A stretch of DNA of 64,000 nucleotides from Rhodamnia argentea (GCF_020921035.1 NC_063154.1:5208001-5272000); one strand, 5' to 3'. Counted from the stretch's first letter, positions 12,240 through 25,200 are shown. Notes: generated by a model not told the origin, from the sequence alone. Translations and numbers: made by a program.

Positions 12240-13121
12240 TCTCTGAAGCTAACTTTGAAAGCGAGGACCGATCCAGTCTTAGATTTTTTAAAATCTCGAC
12301 CCTTCTTTCTCACTCGTTCTTCCACCTGGAGCATGTGAATATCATCTCAGATTTTCACGCGACAACACTGTACACTCTAGTGAAGACAAGACGCAACAAT
12401 TTTTATTTTTTTTGGCTTTTGTTCTCGAACTGAATGCCAACACGAGAAAAAGGAAAGTAGCATGGGTGGATTACTAGAAAAAGTAAAGTGAAAGACAGAT
12501 ACGAGAACGACATTCTTCGAATACTCAAGCTTTCAACACCGACGAAACGAGAAAAAACAAAACAAAACCCACCTTTTGCCTCATGAGCTCGGGGTTGCCG
12601 ATGCTATCACCAAGAACGGCGCGAAGCTCAGTGTCGTCCTTGCAGGCGTCCTCTAGAACCCTGCAGACAACCGGGAAAAAAAATATAAAAACCGAGTCCA
12701 CAACCAACAAAATCAAAGCTTCAGCAATGCGAACTCGGGCGGGAATATAATCAAACAACTTCACGGCATAACTGACTGACTTGGCCCAAGCGGGATAGCT
12801 GTGAAGCCGATCGTGCTCACGCCTCCGCTTCTCCTCGCGAATCTTGAGCAGCCTCCGGGCTCTCGCGGTGGTCCCCGACCCCTTCGCCCTATCCGCACTT
12901 CCGCTGCTGCTCGTCGAAGCATTGTCGCCTTCTTCGCGCGCACTGCGGGAACACGAAATGGGATTGCGGCTCTTTGGAAGACGAGGACGCGAAGGGAGTG
13001 TCTTGGCGAGAGGTGAAGAGGACGAGTGCTGACGAAGAAGAGCGCAAGAACCAGTCTTCAAGAACCAGCAGTGACCAGCACCGGCGGTTGCAGTCATCTT
13101 CCTCGAATCGAAAAATATCAA
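10623..13121 (-). CDS. DUF3531 family protein, probably plastid-targeted
   Basis: Exons, from 5' to 3' on the minus strand: 13121 (or 13097)-12781, 12660-12573, 12325-12240, 11707-11629, 11508-11449, 11127-11006, 10909-10838, 10725-10623. All introns are GT-AG and phases agree. The product is 316 residues from the first Met or 308 from the Met at 13097, which I favour because MTATAGAG begins a Ser/Arg-rich leader typical of a transit peptide. Family motifs in order: REEKRRREHDRLHSYPAWAK, LRAVLGDSIGNPELMR, VEERVRKKGRDFKKSKTGSV, FNPAESYIWFELYGSPSDRE, VIQSWYVMGRLGAFNSS, MDYDPLYDADKG, DVEFQDNWGRFW, DYFAVDVLLNCLTV, GRRMGDWEEGMTNPEYGYKY. The biochemical role of DUF3531 proteins is not known; plastid location is inferred from the leader. 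Confidence 0.9.
12206..12237. repeat. (GA)n microsatellite abutting a splice donor
   Basis: About 16 GA units. On the minus strand this is a (CT)n tract that starts only a few bases inside the intron after the DUF3531 exon 12325-12240, whose donor reads GTACTCTCTCT. Length variation here would change the sequence immediately downstream of the 5' splice site. Confidence 0.85.
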
Positions 13122-13360
13122 GCTGTTTCCGAGCTTCGTGAGTTTTTAATTCGGCACTACTCTCCACCTCGGGAGGCGTGGTTTTTATTTATTTGTTTAT
13201 TCTATTGGATATTCCATGTTACTATTATTTAAATTTTTAACTTTCTTTTACTTAGCAAGTTCTTAAATATTTTACTAAAAATATTCACTTGAAATAATGA
13301 CAATAATATATGTCTAAATATGCTCGTGACATGGAAATATTCTTCACTCACTAATTTTTA

Positions 13361-13929
13361 GGGAAATTTTCAAATAATAACCTAATGTGTTCTCAATTTC
13401 TTAAATAACACTTTAAAGTGAATATTACTTCAAATAAAAGTATAAAGTGTCTTCTTTATTTCAAAAAAGAGTCTAATCAAAGACATTTTCATCATTTATT
13501 TTGTTTTTTTTTTTATTTTACCTTTTTTTTCTTTATTTTTCCCCTCATTTTCATTTGTGGTCGGCCATCGGCAAGGACTAGGCGGCCTTGCCCTACCCGT
13601 TGCCTTGCCTAGGGCAATCGAGGTGAGGCCGGCCCTTGCTAGATCCGGGTGAGGGTCTCCTTGCCCACCACCAACAAGGAGACCTCGCCCGGTGCGGGCG
13701 GGGCCATCCTCGCGATAGTTGAGGGCGGCCTTGCCTCGACGGGCGGGGCAAGGCTACCTAGCCCTTGTTGGTGGTCGACCATGAGATTGGCCATCGATGA
13801 AAATAAAGGGAAAAAGAAGAAAAAAAAATGATGAAAATTCCCTTAATCAGGCATTTTTTGAAACAAAGAGTGAACGTCGGCCCTTGTTTGAAATAAAGTT
13901 CACTTCAAGTTTTTATTTAAAATTTTTTC
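13361..13929. mobile_element. Mutator-like element with AAATTTTCAAATAA-type ends, copy 1
   Basis: Left arm begins GGGAAATTTTCAAATAATAA; right arm in reverse complement begins GAAAAAATTTTAAATAAAAA. The arms share further blocks such as tgaagtgaa and tttatttcaaa. Flanks TAATTTTTA (13352-13360) and TTATTTTTA (13930-13938) match at 8 of 9, suggesting a 9-bp target duplication. The centre (13560-13790) is GC-rich and shares phrases with the cores elsewhere in the window. It has no transposase. Related copies lie at 30068-30587 and near 45005-45400. Confidence 0.65.
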
Positions 13930-13938
13930 TTATTTTTA

Positions 13939-15256
13939 TAAGGACACAAGTGATCTTCTTAGAAGGATAGCTTAAAAAAAAAGGTTGCCCTATGTGATTT
14001 GAGAAACCTAAGAGATGATCTGAGCATGGGCCTTGAGTGATTCTCCATCTTAAATAATGCTTCGGAAAACACAAATGCTCGAGTTAAAACAATGATATCT
14101 TGAAATGTACTGTTTATATAGTTCAGCGGGACTTCTTCTTGTAATTTCGACATCCATTAATCAAGATATCATCACGTCACAACTTTTTGAATCATGGTAC
14201 ACTCTATGGAGCTTTTGATTCTTCCCTGTTTTGCTTGGTTTCAAGTTTTTCCCTGCAAGTAATTCTAGCGTAACTACTATGAGAGTCATTCCATTTAAAT
14301 AAGGCAAGACAAGATGGGCTGCCACGAGCGATCCAATGTCCAAGCCAATTGGTCAGACGATGACCACTTCGCTTGTTAGATTATTATTAATCGCCTATCC
14401 TGGAATGGAATTTGATAAAATAGAAAGAATGCGAAGCGCTAGCGCCATATATAGGGTCCGGTCTTGTTTTGGGGGGATAAGCTTTGAAAGGTCCTGAACT
14501 GCATACGAGGCTTGGTGGGTCACTGAATGATTTTATTGTGATCAGATCTGAGATCTATTTTCTATTCAATTTACAAGCAATCGTTTCCATCCCTATCTAT
14601 TTCTTCTCCCCGTCGGCACTATCCCCTCAAATATTTTCCTCAATCTTATTGCCAAACCACTCCTACCTTCTTGTTTGCCATAGGAAATTTGCTAGCCTTG
14701 ACAGACTGAAGAAATTGGGGCTGTTTGCCCTCGATTTCGAGTTTGTATTGGGTTCTGTCTAATATAAGAGTAGTTGTAACTATGCTGTTATGAAGTACTT
14801 TGCGGAAACACTACAGGATGCGTATAATCTTTAGATTTATATGATGATCTAAAGCTAGTATTTATTGCTTTTATTGTGTTGGCAGGATCATTTTGCTGGT
14901 CAAAGAGATCTCCAGAGAGGTTACAAGTTTTGTAAGGGATTGGTAGAAGTTCCCTTAAACAGGTTAACAGAAAATTCTTGTGTTCCTAGCTTTCTAACTT
15001 GTAACAATACCTGGGACTTCGCAGGCTTACGCTTCTTGATTACAGTTTGGTTGCTAGGAACAGTTAATGTGGCTCTCTTGATCTTATTTTGACCGTGCGT
15101 GAAGTTAAGGTAAAGATAGATGTCAGATTTTGTCCAGATAGAGGTACAAGTCATGTTTCTGCATATGTGGAAACACTTATCATCTTCTTTATTGCATCAT
15201 ATTGACGGATGTCTAGAGGAGTCGTTGCACACTCGTAGTTCCGGACGAACGGCGTG
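13939..15256. other. Intergenic between DUF3531 and alpha-galactosidase genes
   Basis: No gene, repeat or RNA could be supported. It contains the 5' flank of the DUF3531 gene on one side (beyond the element at 13361) and the 3' flank of the alpha-galactosidase gene on the other. Short open frames of 60-92 codons show no recognisable motif. Confidence 0.5.
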
Positions 15257-18200
15257 CTAATGTGGCGTCAGGACGTACATCTTACAGGCATGAGAATCAA
15301 GCGTTGCATCCAGTTGATTTTGGACCGAGGTTGTCGTCGAATGCTGAAAAATGTCAAGCCATCTTCCACGTTAAACTGGGTAATTTGCGGCTTTAAGTAT
15401 GTAAGAGACAGATTCTGATCCTATTCACAGCATATCGTGTCTGAGTAGAAGCTTTAGGAAAAATGGAAATTCTTGCACACATACCTCCCATAAGTCACGA
15501 GCATCGAAGATCACGGAAGAATTTAGACCAATGTCGCTCCATTCGGCAGTCACATTAGCAGTAGAAAGCCCTCTATTCATAAGGACTACAGCCACTCTGT
15601 TGCCGCTCAGCGGACCCGACCAAACCTACATATTGACATGAAGAAAGAGAGGACTAGTGAGCATATCATAACACGAAAATCTCGTACACACTCCTTGCAA
15701 AGTAGTGCCTTGTCTCGGCAGATTCACCTCTAAATCTCCAGTTTTCTTCACCTTCTTGCCTTGAATTCCAAGCTCATCTGCCACAAGCACTCAATGAAAA
15801 CAGGGATCATGAGTTTTTACTGTCCTTTTGCCTTTCCATTGACCATAAGATTATCATGAGATTTGACTATTATCTCCAGACCTTGATTAACAGCAATGAC
15901 CTCCTTGTTGCTTACCAGCTCGAACGTGTCATTGTCCATGGACCTAATATCGCAACCTAAGATAAGCGGAGCCTGTAAAGTGATGAACTGTAAGGAAACG
16001 TAAATCTCGAAGGGAAACATGATAAGAGTCTACATGATTCTTCTATAGGATGAACATTTACCTTTGCTAAAGACCAAAGGCTGAAGTGACATCGGTAATC
16101 TTCTGTACTCATATTTCCATTACCAACTTCAAGCATGTCAGGATCTGAAAACCACAGGACAGTTGCCAGAGCTTAGGATATCCATTGAACAAATCGAGTT
16201 TCAAATCCTAATTGCATTTGAAAAGATCGATCATTTTAACCGTTCCATCCTCCTGGTCCAGCATACGATGCCCAAGCATCATTTTGATCAGCCTTCGATA
16301 TCATACTGCGACAGAAAAGAATCGATTTTCCCATTTTCAGCAACAAAAGTAAATTTTTCTCGTTCATCTGATTATCGAAACCGAGAATTCATTTCCACCA
16401 ATTAGTTGATCTGGTTCATGCTACCTTCCCCAGTTATCCTTTATGTCTCCAGTAGTTCTCCAACTATTTCCTACGCTCCCCGCCCAAGTTGCAGGATAGG
16501 CTTGGCCCCTACAGAGACCACATGAACCATTTTGTGACTTCATATTGACTATAATTGTTCAGTGTCTGAACACTGTCACAGATGATGTGTACGCCAAAAG
16601 CAATTACCGAGGTTCGATGTGGTCACATACCATTCGCACAGAGAAAAGAAGATTGGCCTTCCAGTGGCCAGAAGGGCTTTGCTCATCTTTGTGTATCTGC
16701 CGATCAGTCGCTGAAAGCGTTCACTCACAAGTCATAGTCGATTACCTTCCACAATCAAATCATATCTGCTTTACCTTTCTTGAGGGCTAGTCCCATTGTT
16801 GTGACAGTTATCATACTTCAAGTAATCAATCCCCTGCAGCAATTAAGCCAAGAGGTCGAATTAATTGGGGAGACTATGCGTATGTGGCACTAGAAGATTT
16901 GAGACTAGAGATTATTTCAGAATAGACCCAATTGGCAAGCTTACTATTTTCCTGGAGGTTCAGTCTAGTAATTTTCAGGTAATTTATTGTCTTAGTATTT
17001 TTCTGGAAAGTACCGAGACAATAAATTCAAGATTTGAGAAGAACTGAAGTCCATTTGCAATAACAGCATAGTCTAGAACATCTGATGTCAAATCAAAATT
17101 CAATGGTTATTGGATGCTTTTGGGAGAAATTTTCCTTATGGAGTGCTACTTCTAGTGCATCTATGCAGAAATTTGTGCAGACAATACATACCCATGAAGC
17201 AAAAGTGTTGGCATCTTGTTCCTCATAGCCGAGTGACCCTGGCATTGTCCTTGCACATGTCAATGTCCTGGTCAAGATAAACAAGCTTGTTATGAGGTGG
17301 CCTATATGACGAGTAATGTTGGCATCTTCAACAGAGGAATTGTCAAGTTGGAGCTCATTGAAGGTGCCTCAGCGAATCTGGTGGCTCACTTTAAGGCAAA
17401 ACATGCGATCCGCAAAAATGGGACATTAGCTTATTTTTGCTCGTTTAAAAAGAAACTAGTGAGCATTCACTTGAACATTCCTGAATTTGTTCATGGTGCC
17501 AAGACTGCTGCAATAATTAGGATAAATTCATCTGGAAGATATGTGACTTAAAAGGATCCACAAGATGTCCGTACCCGGCATCTCCATATATTCCAATCTT
17601 GAGACCCTTGCTATGGATGTAGCCGGCTAGTGCCTTCATACCTGAGGGAAAGATAGTAGCATTTGGAACTAAATTCCCCTGCACAAATATTTTGAATCAT
17701 GCGATCAACACACGGTTTGCAAGCTTGCTGATAAGCACCTGCATCATGCAGGGCTCTGGCAGCCAAACAATGACTTGGTAAAACTAATTTGCACCAGACC
17801 AATACAATCCTCAAGAACAATCGACCACGAGTTTCAGTCTGATGACATCACTGAGAAGGACGTCAAAAGTGAAGCAAATATCTGTTGTGCTAGCTCTGCA
17901 AGTATCACGAGTGTGAAAACCAAGTACTTGCTGGTGCAAGAAAACATTGCTCATTACAAGAAATACAACTTATTTGACATCCTGATAGATTAGTCATTCC
18001 GGATTCACAAGCAAATGTGCTGAAAGAATCAGAATCCAAACAATTTAATGTCCTAACTTCCTGATTAAGAAAGAATCAGCACTTAATGACTAAGAGGTCA
18101 AACATATGGCGAGATCCACCAAAAGCGACCGCAGGCACGAATATAATGACTCTCATGTGTAGAGATTTTGTACCTGAGAATCTCTGTTCAGTTCGGCCCA

Positions 18201-18872
18201 ACAATCATCTGATCAAAAGCTAGAGTCAGGCAAAATAGAGAATTTTACCAGTTCTTCAGTACATAGTAAAACCAAAAGGAAAAGCCGCTACCAAGATTAA
18301 TGTACTCGTATCCCAGAGCTGCCAACCCTGTGGAAACCATTGCATTGGCTGCGAGAGTGAAGGAAATGTGAGAATCGATGAATAAAGAGCTGGAAGGAGA
18401 TAATTGGCCTGGAGATCACTGTAGGCTCCCGCGTGATGCCTTACTACCTGTCTGGCCAATGAGCTTCTCATTGAGCTTGCCAGGGAAGTGATTATAATTG
18501 TTCCATCTGCATGGGACGATATCCAAACGTTCCTTTTTGCTTAGATCTTGAAAAGGCGGCATATGAAGGTTTGAAGTTGGTATAATGAACTCATAAACAT
18601 GTCAAAGAAACTCCTGTCTCCTCTTGCAATGTTTTCAAAAGATGCTAATGGATTGTTGTCATACTGTTATCCAATAAAGATTATTCATAAATTGCAGTGG
18701 CAAAGTATGCCTACCCCATCTGCGGAGTCCGACCCAACCCATTATCTAACAGATCTCTTCTTGGTCTGGATTTGCCAAGCTTCCTGTTCTGATTGATACC
18801 GCTTGCTGCACCTGCTGATACGGCCACCAAAACAAGCAAGAACAAGGGAAGAGAAAGCGACGAGTGATCCAT
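15257..18872 (-). CDS. Alpha-galactosidase, glycoside hydrolase family 27
   Basis: Fifteen exons on the minus strand: 18872-18715, 18506-18448, 18348-18292, 18208-18174, 17678-17575, 17267-17192, 16833-16775, 16696-16631, 16508-16425, 16305-16241, 16144-16062, 15972-15882, 15777-15728, 15625-15485, 15343-15257; 404 residues. It hydrolyses terminal alpha-galactosyl residues of cell-wall and storage glycans. A signal peptide ([20 protein letters not shown]) indicates secretion. Family motifs follow: [71 protein letters not shown] with the nucleophile Asp171, FFSLCEWGQ, SWRTTGD with the acid/base Asp226, [30 protein letters not shown], then a C-terminal beta domain ending in [12 protein letters not shown]. 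The first-exon residues R and Q in GLGRTPQMG and the WNNYNHF motif depart from the usual LTPPMGWNSWNHF. A Golgi-free secreted or vacuolar enzyme is expected. Confidence 0.93.
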
Positions 18873-18909
18873 GAGAAGCTTGTGTAATTCCTTTTCTGCA
18901 GGAAACCTC

Positions 18910-18917
18910 TATAAATA
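18910..18917 (-). promoter_or_regulatory. Possible TATA box of the proximal alpha-galactosidase first exon
   Basis: The minus strand reads TATTTATA about 40 bp before the start codon at 18872. It is a reasonable TATA variant but the implied untranslated leader would be very short. Confidence 0.35.
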
Positions 18918-20808
18918 GGTGCATACGAATTTCACAAGGCAAGATAAAGTTAGGCCCTTTGACCTATGTGACGATGTATTTCCCGAGGAAAGCAACAAGA
19001 ACATTGCAATCTAGGAACGATCAGTGAACTACGGGATGTTTGTTATTATTGTAACTTACTGGACGTGCCCCAATGAAATCTTTTGGTCGGAAGAGATGAC
19101 TCACTCTAACAGCGGAGCTGTCGGATAGTATGTTGTCGCATTTTAGTCATGGTTGTATATGTCAGCTTCGGATTTCTTGGTTCTTACATACATGTTTAAT
19201 TCATTTGTGAAAACGAGAATTTGCCCTTATACACAAGTCAGAACAGACAATTAGCCCTAAAACAAGCAGAATTCGACTCATACGCGCAATGGTCTATCTG
19301 AGGGACATGACAGCTTTGGCATTTCCCATTGAGAAGGCAGTCAAATGCCGCTTTCTACCGAACCACCTGAAGCCCAGTCCGAACTATCCCTTAAAAGGGC
19401 ACATCCTCAAAAGGCTTTCCCCAGATTAATGATAGAAGAAACAGGACTCATATCATATTTAACAATTAGAGGTTACATAGACAAAAGCATAGTTTTTGAC
19501 CGCCAGAAGTGCGAGGTTGCTCCGATACAGCCAGAGAATATATGTAAATGGCCGGCCGAAGATTCTAAATAGCATACGATTATGTGGAAGCTTCCAGACA
19601 TGAACTAATGTCTGCCAACAGAATCTTTTGTTGTCCATTCTAATGTTCCAGGAGGAATATCTTGCCGCCCATGAAACAAGAAGATCAATACAGAAAAGAA
19701 AGCCAGCTTAGCAGTATTTGTTGGCTAGCAAATGGAATGTAATTCATTTTTTCTGAATACAACTGCATTCTCAATCAAGACAATCTGCATGCTCACAACA
19801 ATTTCTTCAATAGAACTAAACTGATTAAGTACATCGCAATATCTTTGCATGTATATTCATCGAGGCTAACACTGCGGTGTGAGGACGAAGTGAACTCGCA
19901 CAAATGCAAAAGATTCATGACTCAATTGACAACAAAGAGGGTTTATGACTGAATTGGTATAATTGCAATAGATTTAATACTATTTTGATAATTTTCCCGG
20001 AGAAAATGAACCCATAATATTCAATTGGTGGTGAGTCGCTATATAATAAGCTGATTTAATGTATTTGATAGACTAATTTTTTGTTGGTCCGGACAAATTG
20101 GAAAAATCATAAGAAGAAATCACCCCGTGATTCTATAGTTAAATAATACGCCTAACTCACCTAAATTAATCGCGCATCCCTTGGTGATTACTGATTTCCT
20201 TGAATTATACAACCGAAATAATGGGGGAACTTTTTTTAAAAAAGTGATGAATTTTGCATCATTTCATTTTACATGCTCAAAGGACCCCCCCCCACTTTTT
20301 AAGAAGTGTGGGAGAGATTCAAATTGAAGATGAAAAAGATTAAAAAAAAAAAAAGATTCACTAATATTCGATGTCAATTTGGATGTAGATTCAAAGAAAA
20401 AGAAGTAAATATGCTCGATTTTCGAAGCAGACCGCCATGATCCACTGGATGAGATTCGCGATACTTTTTTGATGATGAGCTTTACGACTGAACCGTTCAT
20501 ACAAAGTGATAGAAACTCTTCAAGAGCTTAACTATATGTTACGAGTTTAACTATAACATAAGGTTTGTTTAATATAAGCAAACGTTCAAAGGCGAAGAAG
20601 GTTCACCGAGCAATAGTAATTTAGTAGATAATTACAACTTACAAGTACGTACAATAACAGCTCGTGCAGAATCAGAGATTTGTCCAAGTGACGAAAAGCA
20701 AGAAAATAGAACAGGAAATTTTTTTTTTTTTCTGATAAGACAATTCGATGAAGCAGTCATAGACTCATATGGAGTGTATAGTGCGATGAAGAAACAGTAA
20801 AACATTAC
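18918..20808. other. DNA between the two alternative alpha-galactosidase first exons
   Basis: No further alpha-galactosidase exons were found on the minus strand here, so if the exon at 20809-21002 belonged to a separate tandem gene, the rest of that gene is missing. There are A-rich and G-rich short runs near 20284 and 20341 and no recognisable transposon. Confidence 0.5.
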
Positions 20809-21002
20809 CCCATGGGTGGAGTTAGACCGAGGCCGTTATCTAGAAGACGTCTTCTGTATGAACCAAGCGACGGTCCGATGCCGTCAACGTGCCTCACCGA
20901 TCGAGCACCAGTCTCACAACGAGCACCAACCGTAAGAAGCGACAACATGGAGATCGCCATAAAATTGCAAAGAAGCCTATTTGTAGTTGAAGAAATGGCC
21001 AT
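20809..21002 (-). CDS. Second first exon of an alpha-galactosidase: alternative promoter exon or relic of a tandem copy
   Basis: This exon starts at Met 21002 with MAISSTTNRLLCNFMAISML, a signal-peptide-like hydrophobic stretch. It ends in RRLLDNGLGLTPPMG and a GT donor at 20808-20807. The end phase (two bases of a Gly codon) is identical to that of the exon at 18872-18715, so it could splice in frame to the shared exon at 18506. Its LTPPMG motif fits the GH27 consensus better than the RTPQMG of the proximal exon. No downstream exons of its own exist before 18872. A good TATA box lies 85-90 bp upstream. It is either an alternative transcription start giving a different secretion signal or the remnant of a tandem gene; Arabidopsis has two such genes in tandem. 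Confidence 0.75.
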
Positions 21003-21085
21003 GGTTGTTGCCTTTCTAATTTTTTTCTTCTTTTTTCTATATTTTCTTCTCCTTCTTTGAAATAACGTGAGTGTGCAAGCACAGA

Positions 21086-21093
21086 TATATATA
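21086..21093 (-). promoter_or_regulatory. TATA box upstream of the distal alpha-galactosidase first exon
   Basis: TATATATA, which is its own reverse complement, about 85 bp before the Met at 21002. Spacing is suitable for a short untranslated leader. This supports the exon having, or having had, its own promoter. Confidence 0.5.
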
Positions 21094-22234
21094 CAGGAGA
21101 GGAGGAGGAGGAGGCTGGCCATGAGTGTGGAGGACCGTGGGGACGGGAAGTTCTGGCACTTCATGCTGCCAATAGCTTCTGATTACACGCTTGTGGTTTC
21201 TTCTCCAATACACATCAAAGAGTGCTTTTTTCCATGCGATGTGTTAAGGGGGTGTGCCCACCGGGACTCTTTCGACTTTTATCTTCACATTGTTCCTGAA
21301 AAAATGGTAATGGTTATGGAATCCCGAATTAATTAACCCCGAGTCCCCACCTTAAGCATACGAGTGAGATGGCATATCGTCGACCTTGGTCGACGAGATT
21401 CAATTGGATCCATAGGTAGTCATGGCTTTTCTCCTGATTACGCGAACAAGGTGGAGGCATGGATAAAGCCCTCTCCTCAAAAGCCAGAGGATATGGAGGA
21501 ACGAGTCCACATTAATGGCGAGAAACCTTCACTTTTGTCTGGAGCGATTGATTTTGATTCACGCATCGGTTTGAGCTTGTGGAGGAAGCCTTCGTCTCTC
21601 TTGCTTTTCGAACAGTCCTTTGTTTGCTGCTTTGATTTCCGGTAAAGCTTTTGCCGCCCCGCCGCTCCCAATTTTTCCCTGATTTCTACATCGAGATCAA
21701 AAAGCTGTGGGCGTAGTGGACCATTTCGCGCAGGAGATTGTGGGCAAATCCTGGGTTCACTTGCAGAGAACTGCGATCTGCTGAAAGAACCCATACACAC
21801 GCAAACTTCCTAGCTCTATGGTTCTGAATCAGAGCTCAGACCAATATAAGAAGTACCTTTCTGATCATTTTCATTCAGGAACATATACTTACATTAGAGC
21901 CTATGCTAAGCTAGCCGCCATAGCTTTCGAGAGATCATCGCTCATTGAACCCGTAGACGATGCATCTGAACACGACGGCCCAATCTATCCCCTTACAAAA
22001 TAAAATACAATTGCACCTGGCTCTAGAGGACAAAAGAAAGCATAACACCTACGAATGCTTTCCAAAGTTCATGCTTGCATTTTCAGAATCTTTTGACCAT
22101 ACACTTCATCGATCATTTTCGAAAGGATCGATTACCCTGAAGATCGAGGACATGGAACACTTCCTATACTACATCTGGTAAGTACTGATCCTACAAGTGT
22201 GGCAGATATCCAAACATAACCCTCAACTGAAAAA
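21094..22234. other. Intergenic between alpha-galactosidase and SPT4
   Basis: Open frames up to 107 codons occur on both strands around 21364-21800 but show no family motif, no transcript-like structure and overlap each other. The right part would hold the 3' untranslated region of the SPT4 gene. Nothing else was recognised. Confidence 0.5.
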
Positions 22235-25200
22235 TCATACGCGTTTTGGAGGCACATACTGCACACGTTCGTCTTCACATAAGTTCTGCAAGGAGTCAGC
22301 AAAAGATTATACGACTGTTATCAATGTGCACAAAGCAAGGGTTCTGAAGACCCTAAATACAAAATTAGAAAGTGCAAGAACAATTTTAACACAAGTGAAT
22401 CATCTGACCATGAGTTATAGAAGAGAGACAGCAGGAAATGATGAGAATGCTTTTTCACAGCCGAACAAAGAATTAAACCAACACAACACCAAGAAAAGCA
22501 AATGGAATTGTCCTCACCAAGCCCTAGGTCTTGACTTACTTTGCTTGAAATTGATACATATCAAAGGACAAGCTCAAGATGGGTGGATTCAGCACACCAG
22601 ACATCAGTAATATACAAGATACTAACGGGAGGTGAGATTCTTTTCGTCTTTAAATAGCCTCATCAGTCTCAAATAACAATTGGAATTAAATTGGACCCCA
22701 TTCAAATCCTATGATAATCTGATCAGTATGTCATTCCACTGCAAATAATTAGGTGACCCTGATCATCAAATTCATGTTGCATCCGCCTGGCCGTTTAACA
22801 AAATTTATATCTTCACAACCACTTACAACTTAATATAAGTGCCGAATGTTTACTCAGCACAGTGAAGTGCAGCTGAGGATATCTTTTACTCCTCTATTTG
22901 TCCTCATCCACAATCCTGACATGTGGATACTTGAAGTGATTAAGACGAGATAGTCAGCTCAAAACCAGAAGACAGCGATCATGCCCATCCAAGGGTTGAT
23001 GGGTCTCAAAAAGGCCTTAATACGAGGAGAACAAAGAACTGGGCATGCCTACAATTTATTAGTGATCGAAGCTTATAACAGCTTCTAATTGAAGATATGA
23101 TGGCATTTATATATGTAGTATTTTATTCAACGGCTTGGTATGGGCAGTGAGCATCATATTGAATAATTATTCGACAGGCACTCAATCTGAAGGGTAAGTG
23201 GTGTAAGGATGCTTCACTCTCAGAATCAGACAAAGAATGAAGAAGATTTGATGGTGATATCCCACTACAGCTTCTCTAAGGATTTGCAGCGTTTCTGCAT
23301 CTTAACCTACAAATCAATTGTCCTTGACATCGGAGAAGTGTGACATTCTCGGTAATATTATTTATGGGGAGCAACAGAAACTCTATTTCATGTAAATTCA
23401 GCAATTGGCTTTCAACGACCATACATGCAAAGGAAAACTTATCCTGAGCGAAGATGTCCTAGCTAAAATGCCCAATTTGATAATTGTCTGCATAAAGCGA
23501 TTTACCTCTCGCCGTAGCTTCTATATGGCACAGTTTCACAAATTAAGCACCCTCAAATTTAACCGAAAATGCCAAATGGAGCACATTCAACATAATTTTT
23601 TTCACATAAAAGAAGATTTCAACAATTCACGTCCCAATGAAATACAGACCTGCAGGTCCTCAGGTAGTGCTTCTGAGACTGCAAGTGTGTAGACACCAGG
23701 AACAAATTTTCCTACAAAGACATAGAATATAAGACTTGGAATTCAAGAGAATTTCAGCAAAGAGGCAATCACCAAATTGCAGAATCTTTACACTGGCAAA
23801 TATATTGAGAAGGAAAAAACAACAATATTCTACGAAACTATAAAGAAAGAAAATCAACCTCACAAATTCTCAAAATACATCATTCCTAAAGTTCATAGCA
23901 ACTATTATAGCAGGACTCATTGTGCATATGAACTTTTCACCTCCACAGAGTTGAAATGCATAAGATCTCAAAGCCTCTTCCCAGAAATGAAGTGATCATC
24001 TTTTAAGCACAAAGGCCAGAAATCAGAGCTTGTAATTCATGCCTCACAATACACATTTTACACACCTATGCCCAAGAAGAAAACAAATTTCAGTACCAGG
24101 TACTAGATTAGTTCTACCAGATGATCCCAGTTCCCAGTGCAATATCACAAAAATCTTCTCCAGCACTAGTAGAACAGTTGCATCACCACAATTAGAGGCG
24201 ATTCATCATGTCCATACCAAATTATAGCGGTAATATGTAAGAGCCAACCAATTTATTTGACATAACTTTTATTTGACAGTCTTGTGCACAATCCTCCATA
24301 TAACTTCCAGTAAGAGTACATAAGAAAACAAAACAAAGGTGCAGGAACATGCATAAAATATACAGGTGCACCACTCTGTATACTATCAGAACAAACTTAC
24401 TTGGAGCATCTGTTAGTACAAAATAAAACATACCAATTCTTAGCCACCGAGCAGCCCAGCTCCTGCTAGGATCCATGACAGAGATTATCCTGTGAGGATG
24501 AATTCCAAGGTATTGACATCGGTTTTAGCAGGGAGATGGAAGCGGAGGTGCATTAGCGAAAACCTCATTAACCTCTTTTAAAGTTGAGTGACGTTTGAAG
24601 CCAGATTATGGAATGAAAGGTTACTCCTTAACCAAAAGGAAGCTAGAACTACTCTTTTTTTCCTCCTTGTAACGCTGGACTAAACAACGGGTTAATCGCC
24701 CCCTATACCAGACAAAACCCGTCCCTGACCAACTGAGCTACCTTTTTCTTCTTTTAACGCTGGACAAAACAAAGGGTTTAATCGCCCCCTCTACCATACA
24801 AAACCCATCCCTGACCAACTGAGCTACCCGACTCATTGCTCCTAAGCAGAAGCCGGCCCATTTCTTTCCTCCGCTCTTTCAGAGAAATGAGGAACCGCAT
24901 TCATCAGTAGTGTGAACAAGTCAAGCTGCATAACCACCCAGGCCATCCTTTTCTATTCAACATCAACAGTATACGCAAGAGGGTCACAATTCCTACAATA
25001 GCCTCTAGGTCAGTTCTTGCTCTACGAAACCTAAGCAACAAACAAAACTATGGAAAGGACGCACTGTTCGGCAAGTGAAACATCACTCTTAGGTCCAAAT
25101 TCTGGAGAAGAAGATTCCACCAACCTTAGCAAACAGACCAAGTAACGAAAACCTCAAACTAAGCAAGGATGGTAAGTTTCTGCGATGTGCAATGACGAGC

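Noticed and set aside
21364-21800. Overlapping frames of 93 (+) and 107 (-) codons
   Set aside because: No motif, no splice context and mutual overlap; not enough to call a gene.
24722-24828. tRNA gene
   Set aside because: Only the D-arm/A-box part matches; there is no acceptor stem pairing and no good B box.
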